In this document: positions 21,498 to 31,264 of the stretch, in pieces | How positions within the stretch are numbered: the first letter of the stretch is position 1 | Layout of the letters: each line of letters starts with the position of its first letter | Source: Trichobilharzia szidati | Lineage: Eukaryota; Platyhelminthes; Trematoda; Strigeidida; Schistosomatidae | Direction of reading: 5' to 3' | Assembly (NCBI GenBank): GCA_944472155.2 | Contig: OX235274.1 | Location: forward strand, 31,680,052 to 31,744,051 | DNA: 64,000 bases | The notes under the pieces: generated by a model | Seen by the model: only the letters and a program-made list of their open reading frames with translations | What the model was told of the DNA's origin: nothing | Databases searched by the model: none | Program-made: the position numbers and the translations under genes

Positions 21498-22463
21498 ATT
21501 CCATTATGGGTAAATTTTGTTTTGATTAAGTCTCACAGTGTTATACAGTAATGTTTACTGATGACGTTTCGAGCACAATTTATGGCTGCTCATAATCATA
21601 TCAAGGTAATCACACGACTTCCTAAATTCATTTATATAGTTCCGTTGTTTTTCACTTGATTTTCACTTGATTTGATTGGTAGTATTATTTTCCATATTTC
21701 GGGTATGAGTGATGAGTCATTCCTATTGCATGTGTTGGGTGTAGATTCGATGAACAAGGATTCAGTAATCAACCTCTTCTCTCCACCTACCTAGATTACT
21801 TTTTAGGATTTTAACCCTCTCCCACCCTACTGTGTGGTTGTGTGTTAATGCATGCATTGCAATTGCTGAGCTTTTTTCTAAATTACTTATCTTCTCTGGG
21901 TCAACCATTCTTACCTTAGCTAAATTCTTATGTTCTGACAATCTGACTACCCCTGATCTACTAGTTTGACCTATGTAGTTGACCTCACAGTCATTGCAGG
22001 GTATTTTGTAAATTATATTATTTTGTCTGATTGGGTCAACTGGGTCCTTTAATCTACAGAGCTTGTCCTACCTGAGTGAGTTTGTAGGTTTGAATGCCAT
22101 CCTAATTCCTGCTTTATTTAGAATCCTACGTAGGGTCTCAGATGTCCCCTCTTTATATGGTATAACTGTAGATGACTTATATTCTCTCTTATTTATGTTA
22201 TTATTACTAGTTTCACAATTCTTTTTCTTTTGGCCTTTTTCAATCTTCCTAATGAATTTTAAAGGATAGTTATTTAACACCAACGCCTCTTCTATCTGTT
22301 TTATTTCATCATTTAGGTCATTTTTTTGTGCTACTTAGTGCCATTGCTCGGTTTGTTCAACACTTAACTAAGCCTGCCTTAACAGTTAAAGGATGAGTAT
22401 CAGTAAACATTACTGTATAACACTGTGAGACTTAATCAAAACAAAATTTACCCATAATGGAAT
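21498..22463 (-). mobile_element. PLE-A Penelope-like element bounded by perfect 65-bp inverted repeats
   Basis: 21498-21562 and 22399-22463 are exact reverse complements (65 of 65). On the minus strand the inside codes for the region between RT and endonuclease (IPYKEGTSETLRRILNKAGI, 22068-22283) and then a GIY-YIG domain with PCNDCEVNYIGQTSRSGVVR and LSEHKNLAKVRMVDPEKI, ending with VGWERVKILKSNLGRWREEV. Cys-x2-Cys and YIGQTSR are the usual PLE signature. A stop interrupts the frame near 22040, and the RT domain is absent. Confidence 0.85.
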
Positions 22464-23483
22464 CGAAGATAAAGCTTTTTCACATGTTTAGTAGGAACTC
22501 GTGAACCAGCAGGTTGCAAATGTAAATGTTTTAAATACTCGCTAGGGTAAACAATGCTATTCGAGGTTATATTTTACTAGATATAAACAAACTGAATAAG
22601 GGAAACTATATACAATATATTGATAGAAGTTTTTGGTAGCCCAAGTTTTAAGCAGGCCGTCAGTGCAGACAAATGGAATTTTCTTTAAACAGTTCACCTG
22701 ATGCTAAAAACGTAAGCCTCGAATTTTCACTAGAACATGAGGCTTGTATGCAGTGTAAACTAACCGCCATGGATAAAAGACACGACACAACTGTACCTAC
22801 AGTTCCCAAGCTTCACACTACCACTTGATGGGAATAATGGTCATTCTCAAAACACATTTAATCATCCATCTTTCTAAGGTATTGATCACTAACTGTGAGT
22901 ACTGTGGAATATCTCAAGTTTCATTCAGTATGAGACGGAGTTAAACTTTAGACACTCAACTGGAGCGCAGTCACCAGTGACGTAGAAACGCTCAGTCAGA
23001 GCGAGACAGTGAAACTTTCTAAATAACACTATATTGATTAGAAAGTGCTGAACGAAGTGTAATGATGGTAAAAAGGATATCTGGTTAGGGAGACCAGTTA
23101 GGGTTAGGCTAAAGAGGGATTAGGACTAGGATTAGGTTAGGGGCTCTAACTTGCTTTTTAGCGCATCTGTTTGTTTCAAGGTAACTGGTACTTCTGAACC
23201 TCTTAAGTGTCCATGCCTAATATGAAATTCCGGGAGAATAAGTCCTTGACAAGCACATTTGCTGTGTAATATTTTATCCATAGGCAAAAACAGTATTTTA
23301 AAAACTTATTCCGTGATACTTGGCCTACTTAAAACTTACCGGTCATGTAAATTACACTTTTTCAGCCACTTTGTGTTTCAAATTAGCTTAAAATTTAATT
23401 TTATCATATTCATGTCTCTATTCTTGCTTTAGTAATTCCTCAAAGTTCTTCTTCTTCGCCTTCTGCATATTATTTTTTTATAG
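22464..23483. other. Intron sequence before the first visible exon
   Basis: Contains degenerate TTAGGG-like repeats at about 23085-23150 and ends in the polypyrimidine tract and AG (23461-23483) that serve exon 1. Nothing else recognised. Confidence 0.5.
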
Positions 23484-24038
23484 GTTACCGTGGAGTGTAT
23501 TGATGATGAAGGCCCGTATGCACTTTCAAGGAATGCCAGTCTACATATTACAATAACAGATGTTAATGAGCATAAACCAGTATTCAGCAAAAGTGTATAT
23601 AACGGTCAAGTAATTGAAAATCAACTTCATGCTGAAGTACATATGACTATACCAATTCAAGCATCTGATGCTGACTTAGGCGTAAATGCTTTAATTACAT
23701 ACAGTTTATTGAGTCCAAATGAATCAATATCACAATTGATAACAGGAAGCACGACTAGTGCAGCATCATCAGCTTTGACCTCACAGTCATCATCATCATC
23801 ACTGACATCGAATAATTATCTCAACAGTACTGCATTCTTTCGTATAGATCCAATCACTGCTAAAATATGGACTATTCAATCATTAGATTGTGAAAATCGT
23901 AGTGAATACCACTTAATAGTTGTTGCTAAAGACTCTGGAGTGCCTGTATCACTTTCTTCTAGTGCAAGTGTTATAATTACTGTAGAAGATGCTAATGACA
24001 ATGTACCTGAATTTGTTAATACTCACTATTTGTTTGAG
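23484..24038 (+). CDS. Protocadherin-like protein, internal exon (EC repeats)
   Basis: Calcium-dependent adhesion protein of the cadherin superfamily, extracellular part. The exon follows a T-rich tract and AG, starts in phase 0 (VTVECIDDEGPYALS) and ends in phase 0 before GTAAGT; 185 codons. Residues 1-34 finish one EC repeat, closing with DVNEHKPVF (residues 26-34; Glu in place of Asp in DxNDN). Residues 35-177 are a full EC repeat with an ASDADLGVNA calcium motif (60-69) and closing DANDNVPEF (169-177). A Ser-rich insertion (about residues 88-112) expands this repeat. The next repeat starts at its end. The upstream exon is outside the window. Confidence 0.93.
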
Positions 24039-24139
24039 GTAAGTTTATTTTGAAACAAAACATTAAATCACTTATTAACTCTATTTGATATTTTATGTTC
24101 ATTTAAATTTATAGATGGGTTATTTTTCTCATCCTTTTG
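24039..24139. other. Intron start
   Basis: Donor GTAAGT at 24039-24044. The intron runs to 27137 and holds T4, RTE, P2 and T4 insertions. Confidence 0.7.
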
Positions 24140-24335
24140 TATTCTGCGTGGAGCATAGAGCTTCAGGCTCCAGCTATGAAGTATCAGTGGCGCTGTGTGT
24201 CTACCCAAACTTCCATCTTTATCTGGCTTCCTATTGGCTAAGAGACGTTTAGGACTACATCCGTCGTCTGGAAATCGAACCCGGGCCACTTGAGGCGTGG
24301 TTGGTGAGCATCCTACCAATGGACCACATATGTAG
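24140..24335 (-). mobile_element. T4-like SINE, divergent body
   Basis: Minus strand: tRNA-like head with A-box GTGGTCCATTGGTAGGATGC and B-box CCCGGGTTCGATTTCC, then a body different from most T4 copies, and the RTE-like end (complement of CATAGAGCTTCAGGC). It may be a related but separate SINE subfamily. Confidence 0.65.
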
Positions 24336-24353
24336 AATTCCCAGATAGTATCA

Positions 24354-25072
24354 GTCTTCAGGTGAACATAGAGAAAACAGAGGTGATGAAGATTCCTGGC
24401 CAGCAGCAACAACAGACAAAAATCAGTATAAATGGGAGAAATCTGAAGGAAGCAACCTCCTTTACCTACCCACCTACCTGAGAAGCATCGTTTCAACTAC
24501 AGGTGGACGGAACTGATGAGCATATCAAAGGGAGGATCGGGAAAACAAGGCAAGCTTTCATTACTCTCAAGTCAGCATAAAAAACAAGATCCGGATTTCC
24601 AACTCCAATGTGAAGTTAGTGCTACTGTACAGATAAGAGACTTCGCGCGTCACGAAGGCCACTTCGGACAAACTACACGCCTTCATCAACAACTGCCTTC
24701 GCTCAATACTCAAAATCAAATGGCCAGAAAATATCAGCAGCAGAGATCTCTGGGAGCAAACCAACCAGGAACCAATTGTGTAACAAATATGGAGAAAGAA
24801 ATGGGTTTGGATTGGCCATACTCCGAGAAAACCATCAAGGGAATGACATCTTACGCCAGGTTGTCACTCGATTGGAATCCGAATGGAAAGTAGCTTGTTG
24901 GTCGTCAGTGAGAGGATGACACGGAGGAATTCATGTGAAGAGGAGATGAAAGCATGTAGGCAGACTTGGAGCCAGGTGAGAACGTTGGCAGAGAAGCGAA
25001 AGCAATGGAGACGTGTGGTTGAAGCCCTATGTTCCTCTGGGAACTAAAGGAAACAATAATAGTATTATTAAA
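24354..25072 (+). mobile_element. RTE LINE 3' fragment
   Basis: Begins inside the coding region after the RT catalytic block (CTTCAGGTGAACATAGAG; then a CAGCAGCAACAACAG stretch), continues through GRIGKTRQAFITL and a broken C-terminal block, and ends GAAGCCCTATGTTCCTCTGG with an AATAAT-like tail. Frameshifted. Confidence 0.85.
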
Positions 25073-26470
25073 AATCAGTAGCGAATAATCACCAAAATTC
25101 AAACATAGTGTACTGCAAACTGTACCATTATGGGATGAAAAGGCTCACTGAAATGTCCCTCAGTTCCAGCTGTTGTTATCTTTATTCCACAAGTATATTC
25201 AGTTACACTTTCAAGAAAAAGGCAAGCAAAAAGAGATGACTTAAGAAGAATTCTGAAGCTTTAAACGTTTTCTTCGATCACTTCACAGTGACTGTAAGAA
25301 CTGAACATGAGTCATTTTTACTGAATGTTATCCTGGTGTAGTTACTAGTTTGAGTAATTTGTCGTTTTAATCTACTCAGTATACACTTAGCATGATTTGG
25401 TGAATCTTTCTTGACTGTGAACACAAGTTTGATACAGCGAAAACTATGGGGATATTTGTCTGCCTGTTTTTATCTTGCCATTTGGTTTTACTATCGTTTT
25501 TCGTGAAAATGTCGTACATAAGTGTGTTAATACGGCTGAAGTAAAGGAAATTGCTGAAAGAAGCCCCTCCGCTGAATTATATGGGTTTTTTTCTATTTAA
25601 AAAACATATCGGTTATTTTGCGTATCCCTGCTTCTTGTTTGACACATTGTAAAACACAACTGATCTTCTAAAATCAAAACTAATTGGTCGTATCCTTAGG
25701 TTATTTAATAAAATTTAATGTCTATCTTCATAGTAGTCCTGAAGGGATTTCCTAGTTTACTAAATTGGTTTCTGTGAAAGTTGTTTCAGAGACTATTAAA
25801 TGAGCTGAACTTCCAGAAAACTTTGGAGATCTCGCAATATACGGATACAATGGTCTTAAAAGGATTGGGATTTTCACTAGAGAACACTTAATGTTCTCTA
25901 ACACATCAAACACAGGATTACTCATCAGAATGGTTTTTCAAGGCGACACGAAGTAATTTGTCAAACATATAGCCTTCAGGATCCTGATCATTGGTAGAAA
26001 TCCAACCAGCTAAGACGGCACTAGGCCTGGAGTGGTTCTAAATGTTGCGTTGTGATTAAAAATGTTTAGAACCCAATGGTCATATGAAGTAGTTATGCAG
26101 AATACTACTATCCGAAAGGGACTGACGAAGAATGGATTGGACCAGCTACTTCATGAAGCATCACTGAAAGTGACGTCAGGTGTTCTGTTACAAATAATAA
26201 AGCTACAAAGTCCCGAAATACTCGATATAATATGTGTTACTCTAGGAATGACAGGTGGAGAATGAAAAGAAACCTGTCTAAACTTAACCTTAGTGAAGTT
26301 TATTCATTCGTTCAGTAGTTGACCAATTGAAGCAGTGGTAATATATTAATAGTGGATATTTGACAAACGGAGTTAAGTTTACTTTTATTTCATTGATAAA
26401 AATAACCAACAAAATATTTGATGAATACACCGTTGATTTTAGGATCCCTGTGGCTTTTTAACTGAAACGT
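25073..26470. other. Intron sequence, nothing recognised
   Basis: No exon with splice signals and no known repeat family were seen. The open frame at 26062-26265 has no recognisable domain. Confidence 0.4.
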
Positions 26471-26550
26471 TCTAGTTTCGAACCCCACTAGGTGCATACT
26501 GTGAAGAGTCACAAACTATGATGAAACAGCTGTCCAGTACTTCCTGACTT
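26471..26550 (+). mobile_element. P2 fragment with broken hammerhead
   Basis: TTTCGAACCCCACTAGGTGC (tRNA B-box side), ACTGTGAAGAGTCACAAAC and GATGAAACAGCTGTCCAGTA. The core C is lost (TGAAGA after ACTG), so inactive. It is cut off directly by the T4 copy that follows. Confidence 0.65.
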
Positions 26551-26552
26551 TG

Positions 26553-26770
26553 TGCGTTTGTAGTTCAGTGGTAGAACCACATCTTACGTGGTCTGGGGTT
26601 TGATTCCCGATCGGAGCACTTCTAAGCCTCACTTAGCCTATAATAAGCCCAGCAAAAAGAGGAAAGGTTGGGCGTGAGGCTAGAAACCCCACCTCGTAAA
26701 AGAGAATAACGCCACTGCTGCTGAAACTTGAAGGCTGAAGCTTGAAGTTCTATGTTCCACTCGGAACGAT
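26553..26770 (+). mobile_element. T4 SINE with full tRNA-like head
   Basis: Head: TTTGTAGTTCAGTGGTAGAA (A-box) and GGGGTTTGATTCCCGATC (B-box). Body: CTAAGCCTCACTTAGCC, GGAAAGGTTGGGCGTGAGGC, ACTGCTGCTGAAACTTGAAGG. Tail: TTGAAGTTCTATGTTCCACT matching the RTE end. Confidence 0.8.
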
Positions 26771-27137
26771 TTCACTCATCGTAATTTTTGTTCATCACAT
26801 GAACCTACATAAATGACCTTAATTTGATCACGGAATGTAGACTTTTGAGGAAAGCATTATGAAAAAGACAAAAAATCTTTATTTTTGTTTTAAAACACCA
26901 TCTAAATATCAAAAATTGTCATTCAGGACTGCAGAAAACACAATAAGACAAAGACAGTCTAACTGTACAATATCACATCTTGCAAAACTATTGTACTATT
27001 CCCTTGAAAAACTGACATGGTCTGAGAAGTGTCACTTGTTCTGTTTTCTACCGGTCTTATTTTACCGCTTAACAACTGTTATCTAAACCCAGTCAGTTAA
27101 CATTATTTCAAAATAATTTTGTTGTCTGTGTTATTAG
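26771..27137. other. Intron end before exon 2
   Basis: Unique-looking sequence ending TTGTTGTCTGTGTTATTAG, the acceptor at 27136-27137. An apparent open frame at 26859-27086 has no cadherin character. Confidence 0.5.
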
Positions 27138-27869
27138 GTACCCGAAAATGCACCAGGTGGAACAGAAATTGGCATTGTACAAGCAATGGATAAAGATGTT
27201 ACAATTGTCAACCAACGTGTTCGTTACAATCTCCGTGGAAGTACTGAAGACTTAAAACTGATTACAATTGACCGCACCACTGGAATATTAAGAACTAGAC
27301 GTCCAATTGACAGGGAATCCAGGTCATCAATCTCACTTGTAGTAGAAGCAGAGAATGAAGTCCCGATTCATCGTTCACCGTCTATGCGAGGTGATAACTT
27401 AAACATGCTTATGAAACATATTGGCACAGAAGCAAGTGTAGTGATCACAATTTTAAATTTAAATGATAATCGACCTGAATTCACGCTGATTGAACCACAT
27501 CGTTCACATGTCACTTTCACATGGGAACAATTAAATCCATTAGTAATACCGAAGTCAACTCAAACAAATAACACTTCTGGGAGTTCAGTCGACTCGAAAT
27601 CTGATAAAAATCAGAAAATCCCTCCTCTAGAAAATGCTAACCCAGTATGTGAGCCACTGCCACATCGTGTGATCGACAGAGATATGGAATCTGATACTAT
27701 GTTAGACTGCTGCATTCTAGAGCTTCTAGATAATTACAATGGATTATTTGCTTTAATTCCACAAGCTCCAAGTGTTCTTTGTGCCATGTACCGACCTCCA
27801 AGTCCACAGACATATAAATTGACACTTATTGCAAAAGATGGTTTGACGAATGATAGTTTGTCATCTCAG
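27138..27869 (+). CDS. Protocadherin-like protein, internal exon (EC repeats)
   Basis: 244 codons in phase 0 at both ends (AG before 27138, GTAAGC after 27869). It joins exon 1 to give HYLFEVPENAPGGTEIGI, the standard start of an EC repeat, with calcium motif AMDKD. This repeat closes with NLNDNRPEF (joined residues 292-300). The following repeat is degenerate: it has a long low-complexity insertion (QTNNTSGSSVDSKSDKNQK), VIDRDMESDTMLDCC in place of the DxD motif, and two Cys pairs, and it ends with TYKLTLIAKDGLTNDSLSSQ. It continues into exon 3 across a 29-kb intron. A diverged membrane-proximal EC repeat is common in protocadherins. Confidence 0.93.
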
Positions 27870-27954
27870 GTAAGCAGAATTTTTATTGATATCACTTCGT
27901 GTTATTACAGATACTTAAATATCTCCTGTTCTTTGATCCTATTTATCGCTTCTT
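27870..27954. other. Start of the 28,982-bp intron
   Basis: Donor GTAAGC at 27870-27875. The intron extends to 56851 and contains most of the repeats listed below. Confidence 0.8.
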
Positions 27955-29150
27955 CTTTGTGTTCCAAGTGGAGCTTAGGGCTTCAGCAACACACCCGCTT
28001 TGGAATAAATAATCCTTAGTCAATTCCAGCTGGATCTACGACTGCCCATTAGCTTTCATTTCCTTCCAATACAACCTCGTCCACGTTACCCAACCCCTAG
28101 CTTTCTCTTCGATGGCCTGCTTGGCATATGACGTAATTCAAAGATCACCTCGGCGTTTGTCAAATCTACCTCAATTTCCTCCCATATATTCGTTGGACAA
28201 TAGGTTCTTGGTTACTTCATTGACAGACTTCCTTCTTGTTGATCTTTTCTGGCCATCTAATCTTCAGTATCTAGCGAAAGCATCTGCTAACAGATGTTGC
28301 AAATGCTTCCTGTGGCGCCCACGTCAAATATTTAAGCCAAATAGGAACACTGTGCGTCGGTGGCACAGCGGTAGAATGCTCGAAGACCATGCAGGTGGTT
28401 CGATCTCGATCCCCGGACAATACACTTCCTTACCTCGCTAAGCCGGTAATAAGACTGGTAAAGAGGGAAAATTAAGCATGAGGCTAGCAACCTCAACCCA
28501 TAAAAATTAACACCACTGCTACTAAACTTCAAGCCTCTAGCTAGAAGCCCTATGTTCCACTGGGAAAGTAAAGGAATAAAAAAAAATAGGAACGCCGAAT
28601 TGATAACTGTATCTTTTGTATCTTAGTCGTTGTGCAGAGTGAGTACAGTAGGTCTCTACACTGATTTTAGAGTAATGAATGCGTGTCCTGCTTTTCCGAC
28701 ACGGTTCTTGTTTGCTTCGAAATCCTCATCCTTGCCGACTTCCTGTATTTGAAACGGTGCTCCCAACGTCTGTTAACTCGAAGAGACTACTTCCTTTAGA
28801 TTTCGCTTACTGATGGTGATTGACACTTAATGTTGTTAATTGAGTATCTTCATTACTTCTGCTTTCTCTCAGCTTCCTTTCTTCACTGTCCTTTCTGTCA
28901 ACTTGTTGCTCACTACTTGCGAATCTCCAAGTTTATACACAATAAGAGGTAAATCATCTTCCAAATGCAGATGTTCTGAAGTCTTTTTGTGCGTCTACTG
29001 TGTGCCTACTTTCTCACTCCCTATGATCTTATATATGACCCGGTCGATCACAGGTAGCAACATCATCGGTAATAGTAGACAGCCTTGTCTTGCTCCTTTC
29101 TTTACTTCAAGCGCTTCAGTGACCTCTCCATGGTAAATTAATTGGCAAAT
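27955..29150 (-). mobile_element. RTE LINE copy split by a T4 SINE
   Basis: Minus-strand RTE from 29150 down to 27955. The part at 28590-29150 carries the end of the RT and the Gln-rich region (complement of GATGGTGATTGACACTTAATG). The part at 27955-28348 is the C-terminal block and 3' end. The two parts are separated by the SINE at 28349-28583 and are colinear once that is discounted. Strongly mutated. Confidence 0.8.
28349..28583 (+). mobile_element. T4 SINE, full length, with 10-bp TSD
   Basis: Head GCGTCGGTGGCACAGCGGTA, B-box GGTTCGATCTCGATCCCCGG (slightly duplicated), body AAGCATGAGGCTAGCAACC, CTTCAAGCCTCTAGC, tail AGAAGCCCTATGTTCCACTG and A-rich end. AAATAGGAAC at 28339-28348 recurs at 28584-28593: a perfect target-site duplication inside an older RTE copy. 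Confidence 0.9.
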
Positions 29151-29184
29151 TAAATCGTTATACAGAGCAGTGTTCTGATGATAC

Positions 29185-29620
29185 TAGATAGTTGGAGGCA
29201 ATCGGCAGGAAGCCTTGGACCTAGGTTTCGTGCTAGTTGGCACTCACAAGTCAGCAAGGAGTGTGTGCATCCTTGAAGGAACTCATGTCCCTGCTTCTGA
29301 GATTCGAAACCGCGTCACCCAGTGGGGCTGCAGTCAGAGACGTTACCACTGAGCTTTTCAGGCTCGCGATTGACCTCCTGTAGGACTGTAGTGGGTATTT
29401 GGATTGGACACTAGTAACTAGTGTGACGTGTCTAGTCCTTTCTTTGGTGCAGACTGAATTCTATCAGTCAGCTTTTGCAATGTGGCCACCATTCTAGGTA
29501 GCTTGCCATCATGGTGCACATTGATTTGATGATATTAGAAACCTGACTGATAGAATTCAGTCTGCACCAAAGAAAGGACTAGACACGTCACACTAGTTAC
29601 TAGTGTCCAATCCAAAGAGC
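29185..29620. mobile_element. P3 element with perfect 70-bp inverted repeat
   Basis: 29185-29372 is a minus-strand P3 unit with tRNA-like module (complement of the boxes at about 29300-29370). 29402-29471 and 29543-29612 are exact reverse complements (70 of 70) around a 71-base spacer that holds GTGGCCACCATTCTAGG and CATGGTGCACATTGA. The arms carry the P3 end GATTGGACACTAGTAACTAG. Confidence 0.85.
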
Positions 29621-30370
29621 GGTGTTCTGTCTAAAATGAACGTTAATTCAAAATGCCTGTTTAACTTGTCCGCTTACTGTACAATACTACATCTAATTTT
29701 TGCTTCAAAAAACGACATGTATAACTAGTCAAAAGTGTTCGCAATATTAACCAATACTCATTAATTATGGCCTTTATAGTGAATGATAACGACATTTATG
29801 AGTAGAGAATTGTGCTCAGTATTCCGACAAGCATTTGAAGGATGATTTCAATAGGTTTTCTTTGAATCTCTTAATTGTACTGAAGTGTACTTACTATCTT
29901 TCTAGTGCTCAGCAAGCACTTTTAGACTTTTCCTCACAGAATAACAATTATCCGGTTGTTGAGTCATTAAGTAGGACGGTAAAAGAGCTTGATTTTATTA
30001 TTACCATGGAAATTATTATTAATGTATAATACTCACAAAATATCTGTCTCTTTAGTCATAGCTATCGTGTACTTAATGGTTGTTAAACAGCTTTATTCTA
30101 AAGCTTCTGTAGACAAGTATAGCAACTCAGAAATATTGAATACAATCATAGTTAAAAATGATATTTCGGTAAGAGTCTATGTGAATAAATGAGACATTTT
30201 ACTCCATCATTAGCTGTAGAAATTTCCCCATTTCACGACATTTGGTTGATGATGGTTAATTGTGGAATCTAAAACACTCATTCGTTATTTTTGTGATTCA
30301 GAGGCTGACTGTATTTGACTGAAATGGTGGGTCTGTGCTAACATCACGGCTTTTAGTATGGAAGAGTCAA
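29621..30370. other. Intron sequence, nothing firm recognised
   Basis: A possible very decayed minus-strand P1 hammerhead lies near 30240-30310 (TGATGATGGTTAATTGTGGA). Otherwise unrecognised. Confidence 0.35.
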
Positions 30371-30379
30371 TGATACCTG

Positions 30380-30545
30380 TTGTTTCTATGACTCGGTAGC
30401 CCAATAGAAACGACGACTACTGGCTCTATCTGACTAGGAACTCCATCACTCAAGGGCATTCAATTACATACAGATTAGAAGTACCAAACAGGACGAAATG
30501 CACATTCTACATTCAACTGCTAGGCGGCATCAAGCACTAACCTTA
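30380..30545 (+). repeat. P1 hammerhead relic
   Basis: AGTACCAAACAGGACGAAAT and GCACATTCTACATTCAACTG align with the 3' half of the P1 hammerhead; the CTGATGA half is lost. Confidence 0.4.
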
Positions 30546-30674
30546 AGTCACTATTGATTCGCTCACTGTAGGAGTCAATATGTCAAAAGACACATTAATT
30601 TCTGTTCAATAAAGTCAATTAATGCGAAACTGAGAACCATCAAAATCAATCACAGCTAATACATTATCATTTCA

Positions 30675-31260
30675 AATTTGATCAGAGATTGATATCAGTT
30701 AGAGAACTAATGAGAACCACCATGGAGTACTGCGCAACTGTTTTATCCATACTTGGGACTCTTTGCTAGAGCCTGCCTATATCCTACGACCAGGGATCGA
30801 ACCTAGGACCCTCCTTTTATGAAGATAGGTCGTTAACCATGCAGTCACCATTCCGATAGACCACGAATCCTAACTTCTGTTGATTTGTTGGTTTTAACTT
30901 CATATCCAGCCTTCAAACTAACCCTTCAAAATACTTCTAATGTTCACTGATAACTGACTACAGGATGAATGTGCCTGCAGTTCTTACGAGAAGCCGTGAC
31001 CGGTGGAGGGGGTATACTCGCTGATGACATTAGATAGCGTTGGTGGTGAAAATCGCAAACTAACAGAAGGTCGAATTCATGGATTGTCCTTTGGATTCTG
31101 TCTTAGTGGCTAACTGATCAACGAAATCACCTTGTAACTTGAAGATCCTCGCCTTGATCCTTGGTGAAGCGGTGGTTGCGTACTGCCGAAGAGTCCTCAA
31201 CCAGGCAGAAACAGCTGTCCAGTACTCCTTGGCTCTCAATGATTCTTTCGTTTATGCTAA
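30675..31260. mobile_element. P2 element, head-to-head dimer
   Basis: Left unit on the minus strand (30675-30885): P2 end GATTGATATCAGTTAGAGAA, mutated hammerhead, tRNA B-box complement (GGGATCGAACCTAGGACC). Spacer with CGTGACCGGTGG. Right unit on the plus strand (about 31080-31260): tRNA-like head and hammerhead whose core is CCGAAGAG (T to C), then the P2 end. Both ribozymes look inactive. Confidence 0.7.
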
Positions 31261-31264
31261 CTTA

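Noticed and set aside
21545..21580. CTGATGACGTTTCG in PLE-A as a hammerhead core
   Set aside because: CTGATGA lies on one strand while the GAAAC box lies on the other; no stem II can form, so it is not a hammerhead.
1..23483. Search for further cadherin exons upstream
   Set aside because: No open frame with DxNDN, DxD or AxDxD patterns and flanking splice signals was seen on either strand; the region reads as repeats and unrecognised DNA.
26062..26265. 67-codon frame in the intron between exons 1 and 2
   Set aside because: Contains no cadherin features, and joining exon 1 directly to exon 2 gives a perfect EC-repeat start, so no exon is needed here.
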